Positions 26,312-34,703 are shown, counted from the first letter of the stretch. The stretch: DNA of 64,000 nt from Treponema sp. (GCA_017381365.1 JAFOCI010000056.1:1-64000); one strand, 5' to 3'. A program made the numbers and translations. The notes: generated by a model from the sequence alone, not told the origin.

Positions 26312-26587
26312 CATAAAATTGATTTTACAAAAAAATCGTTTAATTACGAAAATACGGAAGAAAGAAAGAGGCTGGCAAAAACATTCGCAAGTCGGGGTTG
26401 TCTACTAAGTTTGCATTACGGTGGTTGAGTTTATCGAAACCACCACATTTAGTGTAGCGCTCATTACTTTTGGAACAGCCCCTTGCCGACTTGCGCATGT
26501 AGCAACGCTAGCCAGCGGTTTTAAAAGTCGCTTTCTGACTGGTAGTATTTTCATAATGCAAATGTGATTATAAAAATCAATTTTATG
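26312..26587 (+). repeat. Large nested palindrome with an R element at its centre
   Basis: The outermost arms are perfect 15-bp inverted repeats: CATAAAATTGATTTT (26312-26326) and AAAATCAATTTTATG (26573-26587). Inside are GCTGGC/GCCAGC (26371 and 26511) and CGCAAGTCGG/CCGACTTGCG (26386-26395 and 26486-26495). R copy 4 occupies the middle. No coding region is visible in the whole gap 26279-26676. Confidence 0.75.
26394..26482 (+). repeat. R element copy 4 (shortest form, about 89 bp)
   Basis: Starts GGGGTTGTCTACTAAGTTTG and ends CTTTTGGAACAGCCCC. It keeps the GGTGGTTGAGTTTATCGAAA block but is deleted between GTGTAGC and GCTCATTAC, so the AGTCATTTCGACGAG region and the inner hairpin are missing. 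Confidence 0.8.
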
Positions 26588-26611
26588 CATTACCAGTTAA
26601 AATTCGAAATT

Positions 26612-26643
26612 TGAACTAATTATCTGATAACAGATAAAGTTCA
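26612..26643 (+). promoter_or_regulatory. Hairpin just upstream of map
   Basis: TGAACT...TTATCTG pairs with CAGATAA...AGTTCA around an ATAA loop, a 13-bp stem with a 2-nt bulge. It lies 34 bp before the map start codon, with no T tract, so a terminator is unlikely. Its role is unknown. Confidence 0.45.
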
Positions 26644-26676
26644 GAGATTTTAATGCATTAATAAAAAGAGGTTATT

Positions 26677-27435
26677 ATGATTAGATTAAAGAATAGTGAA
26701 GAAATTGACGGAATACGAAAATCTTGTCATCTGCTGGCAGATTGCTTTAATCAGATTCTTCCGCAGATAAAGGCAGGAATGACAACTAAAGAAATTGATG
26801 ATCTTTTTGTTGATTTTATTAAAAAACATAATGCTAAACCTGCCTGGTACAGAGAAAATTTTAAAGGTGCCGTTTGTGTAAGTATAAATGATGAGGTAAT
26901 TCACGGTATTCCTTCAAAAAAAAGAGTTGTAAAGGATGGAGATATTGTTTCTCTTGATGTAGGAATTGATTTGAACGGATATATCAGTGATTCTTGTCAT
27001 TCTGTTCTGGTGGGAAATGTGAAGCCGGAAATCAGAAAACTTGATGAGGTTACTTTGGAATGTCTTCAGGCTGGTATTGCAGCTTGTAAAGCCGGTAACA
27101 GAATAAGTGATATTTCTAAGGCTGTATATGAAATTGCTGTAAAACATGGATATGGCGTTGTATATGATTATTGTGGACATGGAGTTGGTCTTGATGTACA
27201 TGAAGATCCAAGTGTTCCAAATTGTCCGAGTCATGGTCCTAATCCAAGAATTCAGCCAGGAATGGTTCTGGCAATCGAACCAATGATTAATCTTGGATGT
27301 GCAGAAGTTCATACTGCTGCTGATGGCTGGACAGTTCTTACAGATGATGGAAAATGGTCTGCACACGAAGAGCACACAGTAGCTGTTTTTGAAGATCATA
27401 CAGAAATTCTTACAGATTTGAATTATAAAAAATAA
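26677..27435 (+). CDS. map: Methionine aminopeptidase, type I
   Basis: Removes the initiator methionine from nascent proteins in the cytosol; a two-metal enzyme. The 252 residues show the pattern in order: NDEVIHGIPSKKRVVKDGDIVSLDVG (in part), metal ligands Asp in SLDVGIDLNGYISDSCHS, CGHGVGLDVHEDP (His), VLAIEPMI (Glu) and HEEHTVAVF (Glu). AGAGG precedes the ATG. It is a single gene between the nested palindrome and the HtrA gene. Confidence 0.97.
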   Translation: MIRLKNSEEIDGIRKSCHLLADCFNQILPQIKAGMTTKEIDDLFVDFIKKHNAKPAWYRENFKGAVCVSINDEVIHGIPSKKRVVKDGDIVSLDVGIDLNGYISDSCHSVLVGNVKPEIRKLDEVTLECLQAGIAACKAGNRISDISKAVYEIAVKHGYGVVYDYCGHGVGLDVHEDPSVPNCPSHGPNPRIQPGMVLAIEPMINLGCAEVHTAADGWTVLTDDGKWSAHEEHTVAVFEDHTEILTDLNYKK

Positions 27436-27556
27436 TTTTATTTTTTTTGTAACCTAATTGATGTTTTATGATTATTTTAAAAGTAGGGTGAATTTAATTT
27501 TGTAAAAAACAGGTTATATTTACCTGCAAGTAATTTGTTTATTAGTGGAGGTTCTT

Positions 27557-29068
27557 ATGAAATCTTTGTCAAAGTGCATAATATTTACTGGAGTAGCTGC
27601 ATTATTAACGTTTGGAATAATTTCATTTTCTTGTAGTAAAACTCAGGTGACAGGAACGGCTGATACTGTATATGCGGAATCAAAATCGCAGATTGTTCCG
27701 GCAGATGCACTTAAAATTGTTGAAGCTCTTCAAAAATCATTTAGAGCAATAAGTGATGGAGTTCTTCCTTCTGTTGTAGAAGTAGATGTTACAGAGACTA
27801 AAACTGTGCAGACAATTGATCCTTTTGAGGATTTTAGAAAGTTTTTCTTTGGAATGCCAGATTTTGAAGAAGATGATGATAAAAACAAAGATGGCAATGA
27901 TAAAAAGAAACGAGAACGTAAATTTGAACAGAAAGGGCTTGGTTCTGGAGTAATAGTAAAAAGAACTGGAAAAACATTGTATGTTCTTACAAATAATCAT
28001 GTCGCAGGTGAAGCAACAAAAATTTCAATAAAGTTAAATGATGATCGCAAATTTGAAGGTAAACTGGTGGGTGCTGATGCAAGAATGGATATTGCACTTG
28101 TTTCCTTTGAATCAGATGATAAATCTATTCCGGTTGCTTCTCTTGGTGATTCTGATGCTGTAAAAACAGGGGATATTTGTCTGGCAATGGGAGCTCCTCT
28201 TGGTTACAGTCAATCTGTTACACAGGGAATTGTAAGTGCAAAGGGGCGTTCCGGTTCTGGAATTGGAAATATAAATGATTTTATTCAAACTGATGCAGCA
28301 ATAAATCAGGGAAATTCTGGTGGTCCTCTTGTAAATATTTATGGTGAAGTAATTGGTATTAATACATGGATTGCATCGCAGTCAGGCGGTTCTCAGGGAT
28401 TAGGTTTTTCTATTCCAATTAACAATATAAAAGGAGCAATTGATTCTTTTATTAACAACGGAAAGATTGTTTATGGCTGGCTTGGAGTTTCTTTAATGCC
28501 TGCGACAAAAGAATACTGTGATGCCCTTGGAGTTGGTGAAACAGGAGGTGCTCTTGCTTCTCAGGTGTTTATTGATTCCCCTGCACAAAAAGGTGGAATG
28601 AAACCTGGTGATTATATTGTTGAAATAGACGGTTCTGTTGTTAAAGATGTTGAACATGTTCAGAGAGAAGTAGGACGAATTCCTGCTGGAAAAGTTGTTC
28701 AGTTTACAGTTATAAGAAATGAAAAGAAAGTTAATATTTCTGTAAAAATCGAAGAGCGATCTGATAAAATATCATCTGATAACGGTAAATTATGGCCAGG
28801 TTTTATAGCTGCCCCAATAACAGATGAAATCCGCCAGGAATTAGAACTTGAAAAGAAAGTGAATGGTGTTGCGGTTACAAATGTTCTTCCTAAATCTCCG
28901 GCAGCTTCATTAAGATTGCAGACTGGAGATATTATTACAGCTGTAAATGGAAAACCTGTAAAAGATTTAAAGAGTTTCTATGCAGAGATTGCTCTGGTAG
29001 AAAAGTCTGTAAACTTTGATATTTACAGCAATGGTGGAACTATTACTACTGGAACATATAAATTCTAG
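27557..29068 (+). CDS. HtrA/DegP-family serine protease with two PDZ domains
   Basis: Envelope quality-control protease, 503 residues. The N-terminal hydrophobic segment ends in ISFSCSK, a possible spirochaetal lipobox (Cys about 25), so it may be a lipoprotein or be membrane-anchored. The trypsin-like domain has His148 (TNNHVAG), Asp178 (MDIALVS) and Ser254 (QGNSGGPL). PDZ1 is about 295-395 (GWLGVSL, GDYIVEIDG) and PDZ2 about 415-500 (GVAVTNVLP, GDIITAVNG). The acidic/basic loop at about 90-125 (EEDDDKNKDGNDKKKRE) corresponds to the LA loop. I start at the ATG 27557, since GGAGG lies at 27547, inside the longer GTG-started version. Confidence 0.95.
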   Translation: MKSLSKCIIFTGVAALLTFGIISFSCSKTQVTGTADTVYAESKSQIVPADALKIVEALQKSFRAISDGVLPSVVEVDVTETKTVQTIDPFEDFRKFFFGMPDFEEDDDKNKDGNDKKKRERKFEQKGLGSGVIVKRTGKTLYVLTNNHVAGEATKISIKLNDDRKFEGKLVGADARMDIALVSFESDDKSIPVASLGDSDAVKTGDICLAMGAPLGYSQSVTQGIVSAKGRSGSGIGNINDFIQTDAAINQGNSGGPLVNIYGEVIGINTWIASQSGGSQGLGFSIPINNIKGAIDSFINNGKIVYGWLGVSLMPATKEYCDALGVGETGGALASQVFIDSPAQKGGMKPGDYIVEIDGSVVKDVEHVQREVGRIPAGKVVQFTVIRNEKKVNISVKIEERSDKISSDNGKLWPGFIAAPITDEIRQELELEKKVNGVAVTNVLPKSPAASLRLQTGDIITAVNGKPVKDLKSFYAEIALVEKSVNFDIYSNGGTITTGTYKF

Positions 29069-29096
29069 AATTCTCAGAAAGGGTAGACTTGTATTA

Positions 29097-29125
29097 TTGA
29101 CTACCCTGTTGAATTCTGTTAAGAT
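29097..29125 (+). promoter_or_regulatory. Promoter for rplU-prp-rpmA
   Basis: TTGACT (29097-29102), a 17-bp spacer and TAAGAT (29120-29125). Its -35 box overlaps a hairpin (AGGGTAG/CTACCCT, 29080-29107) that follows the HtrA gene. The leader to the rplU ATG is about 85 nt. Confidence 0.65.
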
Positions 29126-29216
29126 TTTTTATCACGTATGGTAAAAAGGTTGTGGTATCCCCCGTTAAATACTGCGGCTATTTTCATATAAGAATACTAT
29201 TTTTAGAGGTGTAAAC

Positions 29217-29528
29217 ATGTACGCACTTGTTGAATATAAGGGCAAACAGTACAAAGCTGAAAAGGACGCAATCCTTACAGTTGATTCTATCGATGCTGAA
29301 AAAGGTGCAAAAATTGAAATTGATTCAGTTTTGCTCGTAAGTGACGGCGACAAGGTAACTGTAGGAACACCATATGTAAAGGGTGCAAAAGTTACTGTTG
29401 TAGTAGAAGAATCTTTCCGTGATAAGAAAATTCTTGTTTTGAAATACAAAGCAAAGAAAGATTATCATCGTACTATTGGTCACAGACAGCATTATACAAA
29501 CGTTCGCGTTGAATCTATTAATGCTTAA
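29217..29528 (+). CDS. rplU: 50S ribosomal protein L21
   Basis: 23S rRNA-binding large-subunit protein, 103 residues, standard length. The N-terminal MYALVEYKGKQYKAEKDA (the YA(I/V)-x-x-x-G-K-Q motif), the GTPYVKGAKV segment and the C-terminal KKDYHRTIGHRQHYTNVRV are diagnostic. AGAGGTG precedes the ATG. Its stop overlaps the prp start (TAATG), and the order L21-prp-L27-obgE is the widespread conserved cluster. Confidence 0.98.
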   Translation: MYALVEYKGKQYKAEKDAILTVDSIDAEKGAKIEIDSVLLVSDGDKVTVGTPYVKGAKVTVVVEESFRDKKILVLKYKAKKDYHRTIGHRQHYTNVRVESINA

Positions 29529-29863
29529 TGACTTCTGTGCTTATTAAGCGCAGTGATAAAGGTGTGCTTTTAAGTTGCAAGGCTAAAGGGCATGCTGGTT
29601 ATGCCGGGCGCGGTTTTGATATTGTATGTAGTGCTGTAACAGTTTTGATTAGAACTACAGCACAGATTATTTCAGAATTGCCTGGTGTAAATTTAGACTT
29701 AGATTGTTCACAACGTGGAAATCTGAGTTTTACAGTAAATACGAATCAATTTAATTGTAACTTGGATAAATTGATTTTTGCCGGTGATTTTCTTGAAGCA
29801 GGGTTAGGGTCTGTTGCAAAGGAGTATCCGGAGTATTTAGAAATTAAAACTGTAATTGAGTGA
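29528..29863 (+). CDS. prp: Ribosomal-processing cysteine protease Prp
   Basis: 111 residues. The GHAGYAGRGFDIVCSAVTVL segment holds the conserved catalytic pair: His in GHAGY and Cys in DIVCSAVS. In Firmicutes this enzyme trims a short N-terminal extension from L27 before ribosome assembly. Here it sits between L21 and L27, overlapping L21 by one base, as in those genomes. The L27 encoded next lacks the extension, so the substrate of this copy is unclear. The remaining sequence (LDLDCSQRGNLSFTVN, DFLEAGLGSVAKEYPE) matches the family. Confidence 0.9.
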   Translation: MTSVLIKRSDKGVLLSCKAKGHAGYAGRGFDIVCSAVTVLIRTTAQIISELPGVNLDLDCSQRGNLSFTVNTNQFNCNLDKLIFAGDFLEAGLGSVAKEYPEYLEIKTVIE

Positions 29864-29891
29864 TTTTTGAGTGATTTTATAGGAGATTACT

Positions 29892-30149
29892 ATGGGAAGA
29901 ACTAGAGGCGGTAGCGGCGCAAAAAACGGTCGTGATTCTAACCCAAAAAACCTGGGCGTAAAAAAATACGGTGGAGAATTTGTAACAGCTGGTTCAATCA
30001 TTGTTAAACAGCGTGGAACAAAATTCTTCCCTGGCGATAATGTTCAGAGAGCTGGTGATGACAGCTTGTTTGCAACAGCAGACGGTACAGTTGTTTATCA
30101 CGAAAGAATGAACAGAAAGTTCATTTCTGTAACACCAGTACAGGCTTAA
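29892..30149 (+). CDS. rpmA: 50S ribosomal protein L27
   Basis: Large-subunit protein whose N-terminus reaches toward the peptidyl-transferase centre, 85 residues. [23 protein letters not shown] and [17 protein letters not shown] are diagnostic. The start is fixed: GGAG lies 5-9 bases upstream and an in-frame TAG occurs at 29880-29882, so no longer N-terminus is possible. The protein begins MGRTRGG, similar to the mature, unextended E. coli form. A terminator follows. Confidence 0.98.
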   Translation: MGRTRGGSGAKNGRDSNPKNLGVKKYGGEFVTAGSIIVKQRGTKFFPGDNVQRAGDDSLFATADGTVVYHERMNRKFISVTPVQA

Positions 30150-30171
30150 TTTTAGCTCTGAATGTGAATGC

Positions 30172-30209
30172 TACCCGGTTCGGATTTATTCTGTACCGGG
30201 TATTTTTTT
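30172..30209 (+). terminator. Intrinsic terminator after rpmA
   Basis: TACCCGGT (30172-30179) pairs with ACCGGGTA (30195-30202), followed by seven T. Confidence 0.9.
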
Positions 30210-30240
30210 GTAATTTTGTTAAATTTTTTTTGGAGATTTT

Positions 30241-31368
30241 ATGTTTCAGTTTGCTGATGAAGCTGTAATTGAAGTTCATTCGGGTAAAGGTGGAAACGGT
30301 TGTATTGCTTTTCGCCGTGAAAAATATATTCCTCATGGTGGACCTAATGGCGGTGACGGGGGAAAAGGTGGAGACGTAATTTTTTGTGTAAAACGAAATA
30401 TGCGTACTCTTTCAAAACTTCGTCATCACAGAATTTTTAAAGCCAGGAATGGCGGCGACGGAATGGGATGGAATAAATTTGGGAAAGATGGTGAAGATGT
30501 TGTAATTCCTGTTCCACCAGGAACAACAATCCGTGATTATGAAACTGGCGAGCTTATCCATGATTTTACCAGTGAATCCGAAAATGAACAGTTTATTTTG
30601 CTGGAAGGTGGAAAAGGTGGCTGGGGAAATGTACACTTTAAATCTTCTACAAATCAGGCTCCTAGATATGCTCATTCTGGAAAACCAGGCGAAGTAAAGA
30701 CTCTTAAACTTGAACTGAGTATTATGGCTGACATTGGGCTTGTAGGTTTTCCAAATGCCGGAAAATCATCGCTTCTTACTGCTTTTACAAATGCGCGTCC
30801 AAAAATTGCTCCTTATCCGTTTACAACAAAAATTCCTAATCTTGGAGTTCTTAGAGTTGATGCTGATCAGGATATAATTATTGCCGATATTCCTGGAATC
30901 ATAGAAGGTGCTTCCGAAGGAGTAGGGCTTGGTTTTGACTTTTTGAAACATATTTCCAGAACAGCATGTCTTTTGTTTATGATTGACTGTTCTGATACAA
31001 ATTATCTTACTGCGTATGATACATTGTGCAATGAACTTAGAAATTATTCCGAAGAATTGATGGAAAAACCTCGCATTGTTCTTGCTAATAAAATAGATAT
31101 TGAAGGTGCGGAGCAGAATGCTGCGGAATTAATTGAAGCAATTCATAAAATTGAACCTGAGACAGCAGTTATTCCAGTATCTGTTCAGAACAATATTGGA
31201 ATGACAAATGCTCAGAAATCAATAATTCAGCTTGTAAATAGACTTGAAGAAGATGGTTATGCTTCGACTTCTGAGATAGTGGCAAATAATACAACTCCTT
31301 CGTTTATGAATAATGATAATTTTGATGATGACGATGATATGATTCAGTATCCGGGAAGTGAAAAATGA
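30241..31368 (+). CDS. obgE: Obg family GTPase (ObgE/CgtA)
   Basis: Essential GTPase of 50S ribosome maturation and stress signalling, 375 residues. The glycine-rich Obg fold is at 1-157 (VHSGKGGNGCIAFRREKYIPHGGP (in part), GGDGGKGGDV). The G domain runs from about 158: GLVGFPNAGKSS (G1), PFTT (G2 region), DIPGIIEGA (G3) and NKID (G4). The tail is acidic (DNFDDDDDM). TGGAG precedes the ATG. The last four bases overlap nadD (ATGA), so it is coupled to the NAD gene cluster. Confidence 0.97.
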   Translation: MFQFADEAVIEVHSGKGGNGCIAFRREKYIPHGGPNGGDGGKGGDVIFCVKRNMRTLSKLRHHRIFKARNGGDGMGWNKFGKDGEDVVIPVPPGTTIRDYETGELIHDFTSESENEQFILLEGGKGGWGNVHFKSSTNQAPRYAHSGKPGEVKTLKLELSIMADIGLVGFPNAGKSSLLTAFTNARPKIAPYPFTTKIPNLGVLRVDADQDIIIADIPGIIEGASEGVGLGFDFLKHISRTACLLFMIDCSDTNYLTAYDTLCNELRNYSEELMEKPRIVLANKIDIEGAEQNAAELIEAIHKIEPETAVIPVSVQNNIGMTNAQKSIIQLVNRLEEDGYASTSEIVANNTTPSFMNNDNFDDDDDMIQYPGSEK

Positions 31369-32033
31369 AAATAGCGCTTTTAGGAGGAACCTTTAATCCT
31401 TTGCATATAGGACATTGTATGCTGGCAGATACAGTTATAACTGAATTGGGGTATGATAAGGTTTTGTTTATTCCGACATTTATACCTCCTCATAAACAGT
31501 TAAATACAAAGGTTACTCCTGAACAGCGACTGGCAATGCTTAGAAAATTTTGTGATTCAGCTGTGATTGACGGAAAACGTATTTTTGAAGCAGAAGATTG
31601 TGAAATAAAGAGAGGTGGCGTTTCATATACGTATGACACTTTGAAATATGTTTGTGATAATTATGAACTTGATCAGAAACCTGCCTTTATTATGGGGCAG
31701 GAAGTGGCTGCTCAGTTTGATAAGTGGTATCAGTCTGAAAAAATTGTTGAAATTGCAGATTTGATTATAGCTAAACGTCATCCGGATAATAACGGAATTG
31801 ATGTAAAGGGGTTTGCAAATACTCCTTCTGGGGATTACGCTGCCGATTATGAAGATCAGTCCTTACTTGATAATTTTCCTTATAAAGTTACTATTCTTGA
31901 AAATCCTGTGTTTCCTGTGTCATCAACAGAAATACGCAGCAGAATAGCAAATAAAAAAGGATTTCGTTATCTTGTTCCTGATGCTGTTTTTAGTTATATT
32001 TGTGAAAATAATTTGTATGGTTTTACAAAATGA
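31365..32033 (+). CDS. nadD: Nicotinate-nucleotide adenylyltransferase
   Basis: Converts nicotinate mononucleotide plus ATP to deamido-NAD in NAD synthesis. The 222 residues contain GGTFNPLHIGH (the nucleotidyl-transferase H-x-G-H site), then FIPTFIPPHK, RLAMLR, GGVSYTYDTL and the C-terminal SSTEIRSRI. It overlaps obgE upstream and the HD-domain gene downstream by 4 bp each (ATGA), giving a four-gene coupled unit with the LCP gene. The size is normal. Confidence 0.97.
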   Translation: MKIALLGGTFNPLHIGHCMLADTVITELGYDKVLFIPTFIPPHKQLNTKVTPEQRLAMLRKFCDSAVIDGKRIFEAEDCEIKRGGVSYTYDTLKYVCDNYELDQKPAFIMGQEVAAQFDKWYQSEKIVEIADLIIAKRHPDNNGIDVKGFANTPSGDYAADYEDQSLLDNFPYKVTILENPVFPVSSTEIRSRIANKKGFRYLVPDAVFSYICENNLYGFTK

Positions 32034-32623
32034 TAACAGATATTGAAGACTTAATTGAAAAAATTCGAAAATATACACAGGTTTCTGTTTCAGAATCCAG
32101 ATATAAACATTCAGTTCGAACTGCTGAAACTGCAGCGGAATTATGTGAGCGATATGGTATGGATAAGAAAATGGGGTATCTTGCAGGTATCAGTCATGAT
32201 ATGTGTAAAGCTTTGTCGTCCGAACTTCTTATTTCAATTGCATCTAGAGATGGAAAACCTATTATTGGGATTGAAAAAAATAAACCTGCTTTATTGCATG
32301 GACGTGCGGCTGCTGTAAAGTTAAAGGAAGAATTTGATGTTGATGATCCTGATTTGATAGAAGCTGTTGCTAATCATACATTTGGTTTAAAAGGTATGTG
32401 TAATCTTTCCAAGGTTTTGTATGTAGCAGATAAAATTGAACCTGGTCGCGAACATATTACAGAAAGTTATTTGAAAAAATTAAAAGAACTTGATTTGAAC
32501 GAGCTTGCTGCTACAGTTCTTCAGGAAAATATTGATTTTCTAAAAAAGAAAGGTAAAACCGTAGCTTCTGAAAGTGAAGAATTACTGAAATGGCTTAGAG
32601 AGGAATGTAATGAGAAGTCATAA
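32030..32623 (+). CDS. yqeK: HD-domain phosphohydrolase, YqeK family
   Basis: 197 residues. The HD motif is seen in HSVRTAETAAELCERYG, then ISHDMCKAL (His-Asp), LLHGRAAAVKL and ANHTFGLKGM. The family hydrolyses diadenosine tetraphosphate to two ADP. It regularly follows nadD, as here. It overlaps nadD by 4 bp and the LCP gene by 14 bp. A catalytic role is supported by the intact HD residues. Confidence 0.92.
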   Translation: MITDIEDLIEKIRKYTQVSVSESRYKHSVRTAETAAELCERYGMDKKMGYLAGISHDMCKALSSELLISIASRDGKPIIGIEKNKPALLHGRAAAVKLKEEFDVDDPDLIEAVANHTFGLKGMCNLSKVLYVADKIEPGREHITESYLKKLKELDLNELAATVLQENIDFLKKKGKTVASESEELLKWLREECNEKS

Positions 32624-33833
32624 ATTGCGTGATGAACAAAAAGGAACTTTTTTCTTATTGATTATACTTTTTATTATTATAGCAGTCTCTGTTTTTATGA
32701 TTATCGCATTGCGTACTGATGCAATTGGTGAAAAACTTGCAGGAGATCAGGTAATTCGAGTTTTAAATGTGATGGATGACAAAGAAGGAAATGTTGTTTT
32801 TGCGAACGTATTAATTTATTATCCTGTATCAAAGAAAGCTGCTTCTGTTAATATTCCGGGGAATACAGGTGCTATTTATCAAAGTTTAGGTAGAGTAGAT
32901 AGAATTGATGTTGTATATAAAGAGAAGGGAATTGAAGCTTTCAGAAAAGAAGTGGAAAAGCTGTTGGGGTGTAATATTCCTTTTTATATGATATACAATA
33001 TGGAAAAATTTGTTTACCTTACAGATTTACTGAATGGTTTGCGAATTTTTATTCCTTCCCCTGTTGATACAGTCTCTGAGAATGGCGAAAGGTGGCTTCT
33101 TCCATCAGGAGCTGTAAATCTTGACGGTGATAAAATTTCTGCATATCTGAGTTATCATATAGAAGATGAAACGGCTGCAGATGTTCAGGATAGATATCAG
33201 AATGTTATAACAGCATTTTATTCAACATTGCATGATAAGCGGGGAATTATATTCTCTCGAAAAAAGTTTTTTAATAAAATCAGTAGTCTTATTAAAGTTA
33301 ATCTTGATAAGGATGATGTGTATCGAATGCTTAATATGATTTCTGAAATGGATGCAGAAACCATAATACGTCAAACAATTACAGGTGGAATTCGTGTAGT
33401 TGATGCAAAAAGGCTTCTTTTTCCATTGAATAACGGAGATTTTATCAAGGAAGCTGTAAAACAAAGTACAAATATGCTCATTTCTACCAGTGGAACTTAT
33501 GCAAGTCGTGTTTATGTTCTTGAGATAAAAAATGGAACTACTGTTCAAGGTTTGGCTCATAATACTTCTATTCTGTTTCAGAATGCCAGTTATGATGTCT
33601 TGAGTGCTGTAAATGCAGATTCAAATGATTATGAAAAAACTGTTATAATTGATCATATTGGTAATAAAGAAATTGCCGGTATGGTAGGTGAGTTTATTCA
33701 CTGTACAAATATAGTTGAAGAGGAAGTTGACTTATCTGGTCCTGAAAATGATACCGCGGCAGATGTAGATTTTACTATCATTCTGGGAAAGGATTTTGAC
33801 GGGCGATATGTTCGTGCATCAAGAAATAACTGA
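32610..33833 (+). CDS. LytR-CpsA-Psr (LCP) family protein with LytR_C domain
   Basis: 407 residues with one N-terminal membrane helix (about 14-38), so the body lies outside the cytoplasmic membrane. The LCP region is about 50-240 and keeps NIPGN, DLLNGLRIFI and GAVNLDGDKISAYLSY, but some of the catalytic Arg/Asp pattern is degenerate. The C-terminal LytR_C domain (about 300-370) is clear: YVLEIKNGTTVQGLAHNTS. LCP proteins attach glycopolymers to peptidoglycan in Gram-positive bacteria; the role in a spirochaete is unknown. The context nadD-yqeK-LCP-rsfS is a known conserved order. Confidence 0.82.
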   Translation: MRSHKLRDEQKGTFFLLIILFIIIAVSVFMIIALRTDAIGEKLAGDQVIRVLNVMDDKEGNVVFANVLIYYPVSKKAASVNIPGNTGAIYQSLGRVDRIDVVYKEKGIEAFRKEVEKLLGCNIPFYMIYNMEKFVYLTDLLNGLRIFIPSPVDTVSENGERWLLPSGAVNLDGDKISAYLSYHIEDETAADVQDRYQNVITAFYSTLHDKRGIIFSRKKFFNKISSLIKVNLDKDDVYRMLNMISEMDAETIIRQTITGGIRVVDAKRLLFPLNNGDFIKEAVKQSTNMLISTSGTYASRVYVLEIKNGTTVQGLAHNTSILFQNASYDVLSAVNADSNDYEKTVIIDHIGNKEIAGMVGEFIHCTNIVEEEVDLSGPENDTAADVDFTIILGKDFDGRYVRASRNN

Positions 33834-33851
33834 TATTACGGAGGTAAAATT

Positions 33852-34211
33852 ATGAAAACTATAGAACAGAAGGCACTTGAAATAGCGCAGCTTCTTGAAG
33901 ATGGAAAAGGAAGAGATGTAAAAGTAATTGATGTTTCTGAATTAAACAGCTGGACTGATTACTTTGTAATTACAACAATAACAAGTTCTGCTCACTGGCA
34001 GGGATTGTATAAGCAGGTAAAAGATTATGTAAAAGCCAATGATTTGCAGCTTCATTTAACAAATCGAAAATCTCCTGATGGAGATGACTGGAATCTTATT
34101 GATATCGGACCAATCGTGGTTCACTTGATGTCTGAAACTGCGAGAGGATTCTATGATTTGGAAAAATTGTGGCATGCAGGTAAATTGCTTGACTACAAGG
34201 TTTCTGATTAG
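33852..34211 (+). CDS. rsfS: Ribosomal silencing factor RsfS
   Basis: Binds L14 on the large subunit and blocks subunit joining in poor growth conditions. The 119-residue sequence fits: ALEIAQLLEDGKGRDVKVIDVS, WTDYFVITTITSSAHWQ and DWNLIDIGPIVVHLMSETARGFYDLEKLW (in part). The tail LLDYKV is typical. ACGGAGGT precedes the ATG. It is last in the nadD cluster. The terminator expected after it is split by an IS remnant. Confidence 0.95.
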   Translation: MKTIEQKALEIAQLLEDGKGRDVKVIDVSELNSWTDYFVITTITSSAHWQGLYKQVKDYVKANDLQLHLTNRKSPDGDDWNLIDIGPIVVHLMSETARGFYDLEKLWHAGKLLDYKVSD

Positions 34212-34242
34212 CAGCTTGAATAAAAAAAACGGCTGTTCTGAA

Positions 34243-34464
34243 TTACATCCAAATAATTGGACTCTTTAACCAGGCTGATTTTAAGGACTGATTCCTGAAC
34301 TGTAAAGGGTGCAGTCCTTTTAATTTAACCTTAATTCTCTTTTCATTGTACCATTCAAGGTATTCAACCAATTCTTTCTTAAACTGTTCAACGGATTCAA
34401 AAGTTTGTAAGTACAAAAGTTCTGATTTTAATAATCCAAAAAAGTTTTCCATTACTGAATTCAA
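34243..34464 (-). pseudogene. IS3-family transposase orfB fragment (C-terminal part)
   Basis: 73 codons matching the C-terminal end of IS3/IS150-type OrfB: SVMENFFGLLKSELLYLQ, then a FESVEQFKKELVEYLEWYN segment (in part), YNEKRIKVKLKGLHPLQFR. The rest of the integrase core (DDE residues 1 and 2) is missing, so it cannot act. The intact ends of the internal deletion join this part to the orfA remnant upstream on the same strand. Confidence 0.85.
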
Positions 34465-34503
34465 GAGTAATTCTTCTGCACCCGTTAATTCAAATTAGGT
34501 TAT

Positions 34504-34623
34504 TCATCGTACAATTTGACTGTAATGAACACCATATTTTCTTTGTAGACTTTCTGCACCTATATGGGTTTCTTTATGTTCTTTTACAATTTTTAATTTA
34601 AACTCTTCTGAGTATTTAGACAT
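34504..34623 (-). pseudogene. IS3-family orfA fragment (N-terminal 39 codons)
   Basis: Translates as MSKYSEEFKLKIVKEHKETH..., then IGAESLQRKYGVHYSQIVR, the HTH start of IS3-type OrfA, ending at a TGA (34504-34506). The upstream sequence on this strand has GGGAGGTGCA and the TGCACCCCTAAAGC-type terminal segment of IS150-like elements (to about 34675). Together with the orfB fragment this is a deleted IS of about 430 bp. Confidence 0.8.
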
Positions 34624-34703
34624 AAAAAATGCACCTCCCAAAATTGAACTTTATTTGTTCAGCTTTAGGGGTGCATATCAAACAGCTGAAGCCGTTTTTT
34701 TAT

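Larger units (their letters stand above)
34223..34701. terminator. Two arms of a probable bidirectional terminator, split by an IS remnant
   Basis: AAAAAAACGGCT (34223-34234) and AGCCGTTTTTTT (34690-34701) are perfect 12-bp inverted repeats. They lie between the convergent rsfS (+) and the acidic gene (-). About 455 bp of IS sequence separates them. Confidence 0.6.

Noticed and set aside
29126-29216. Riboswitch or r-protein leader motif before rplU
   Set aside because: The leader is short, and I see no fold I can match with confidence. It is left as a plain leader.
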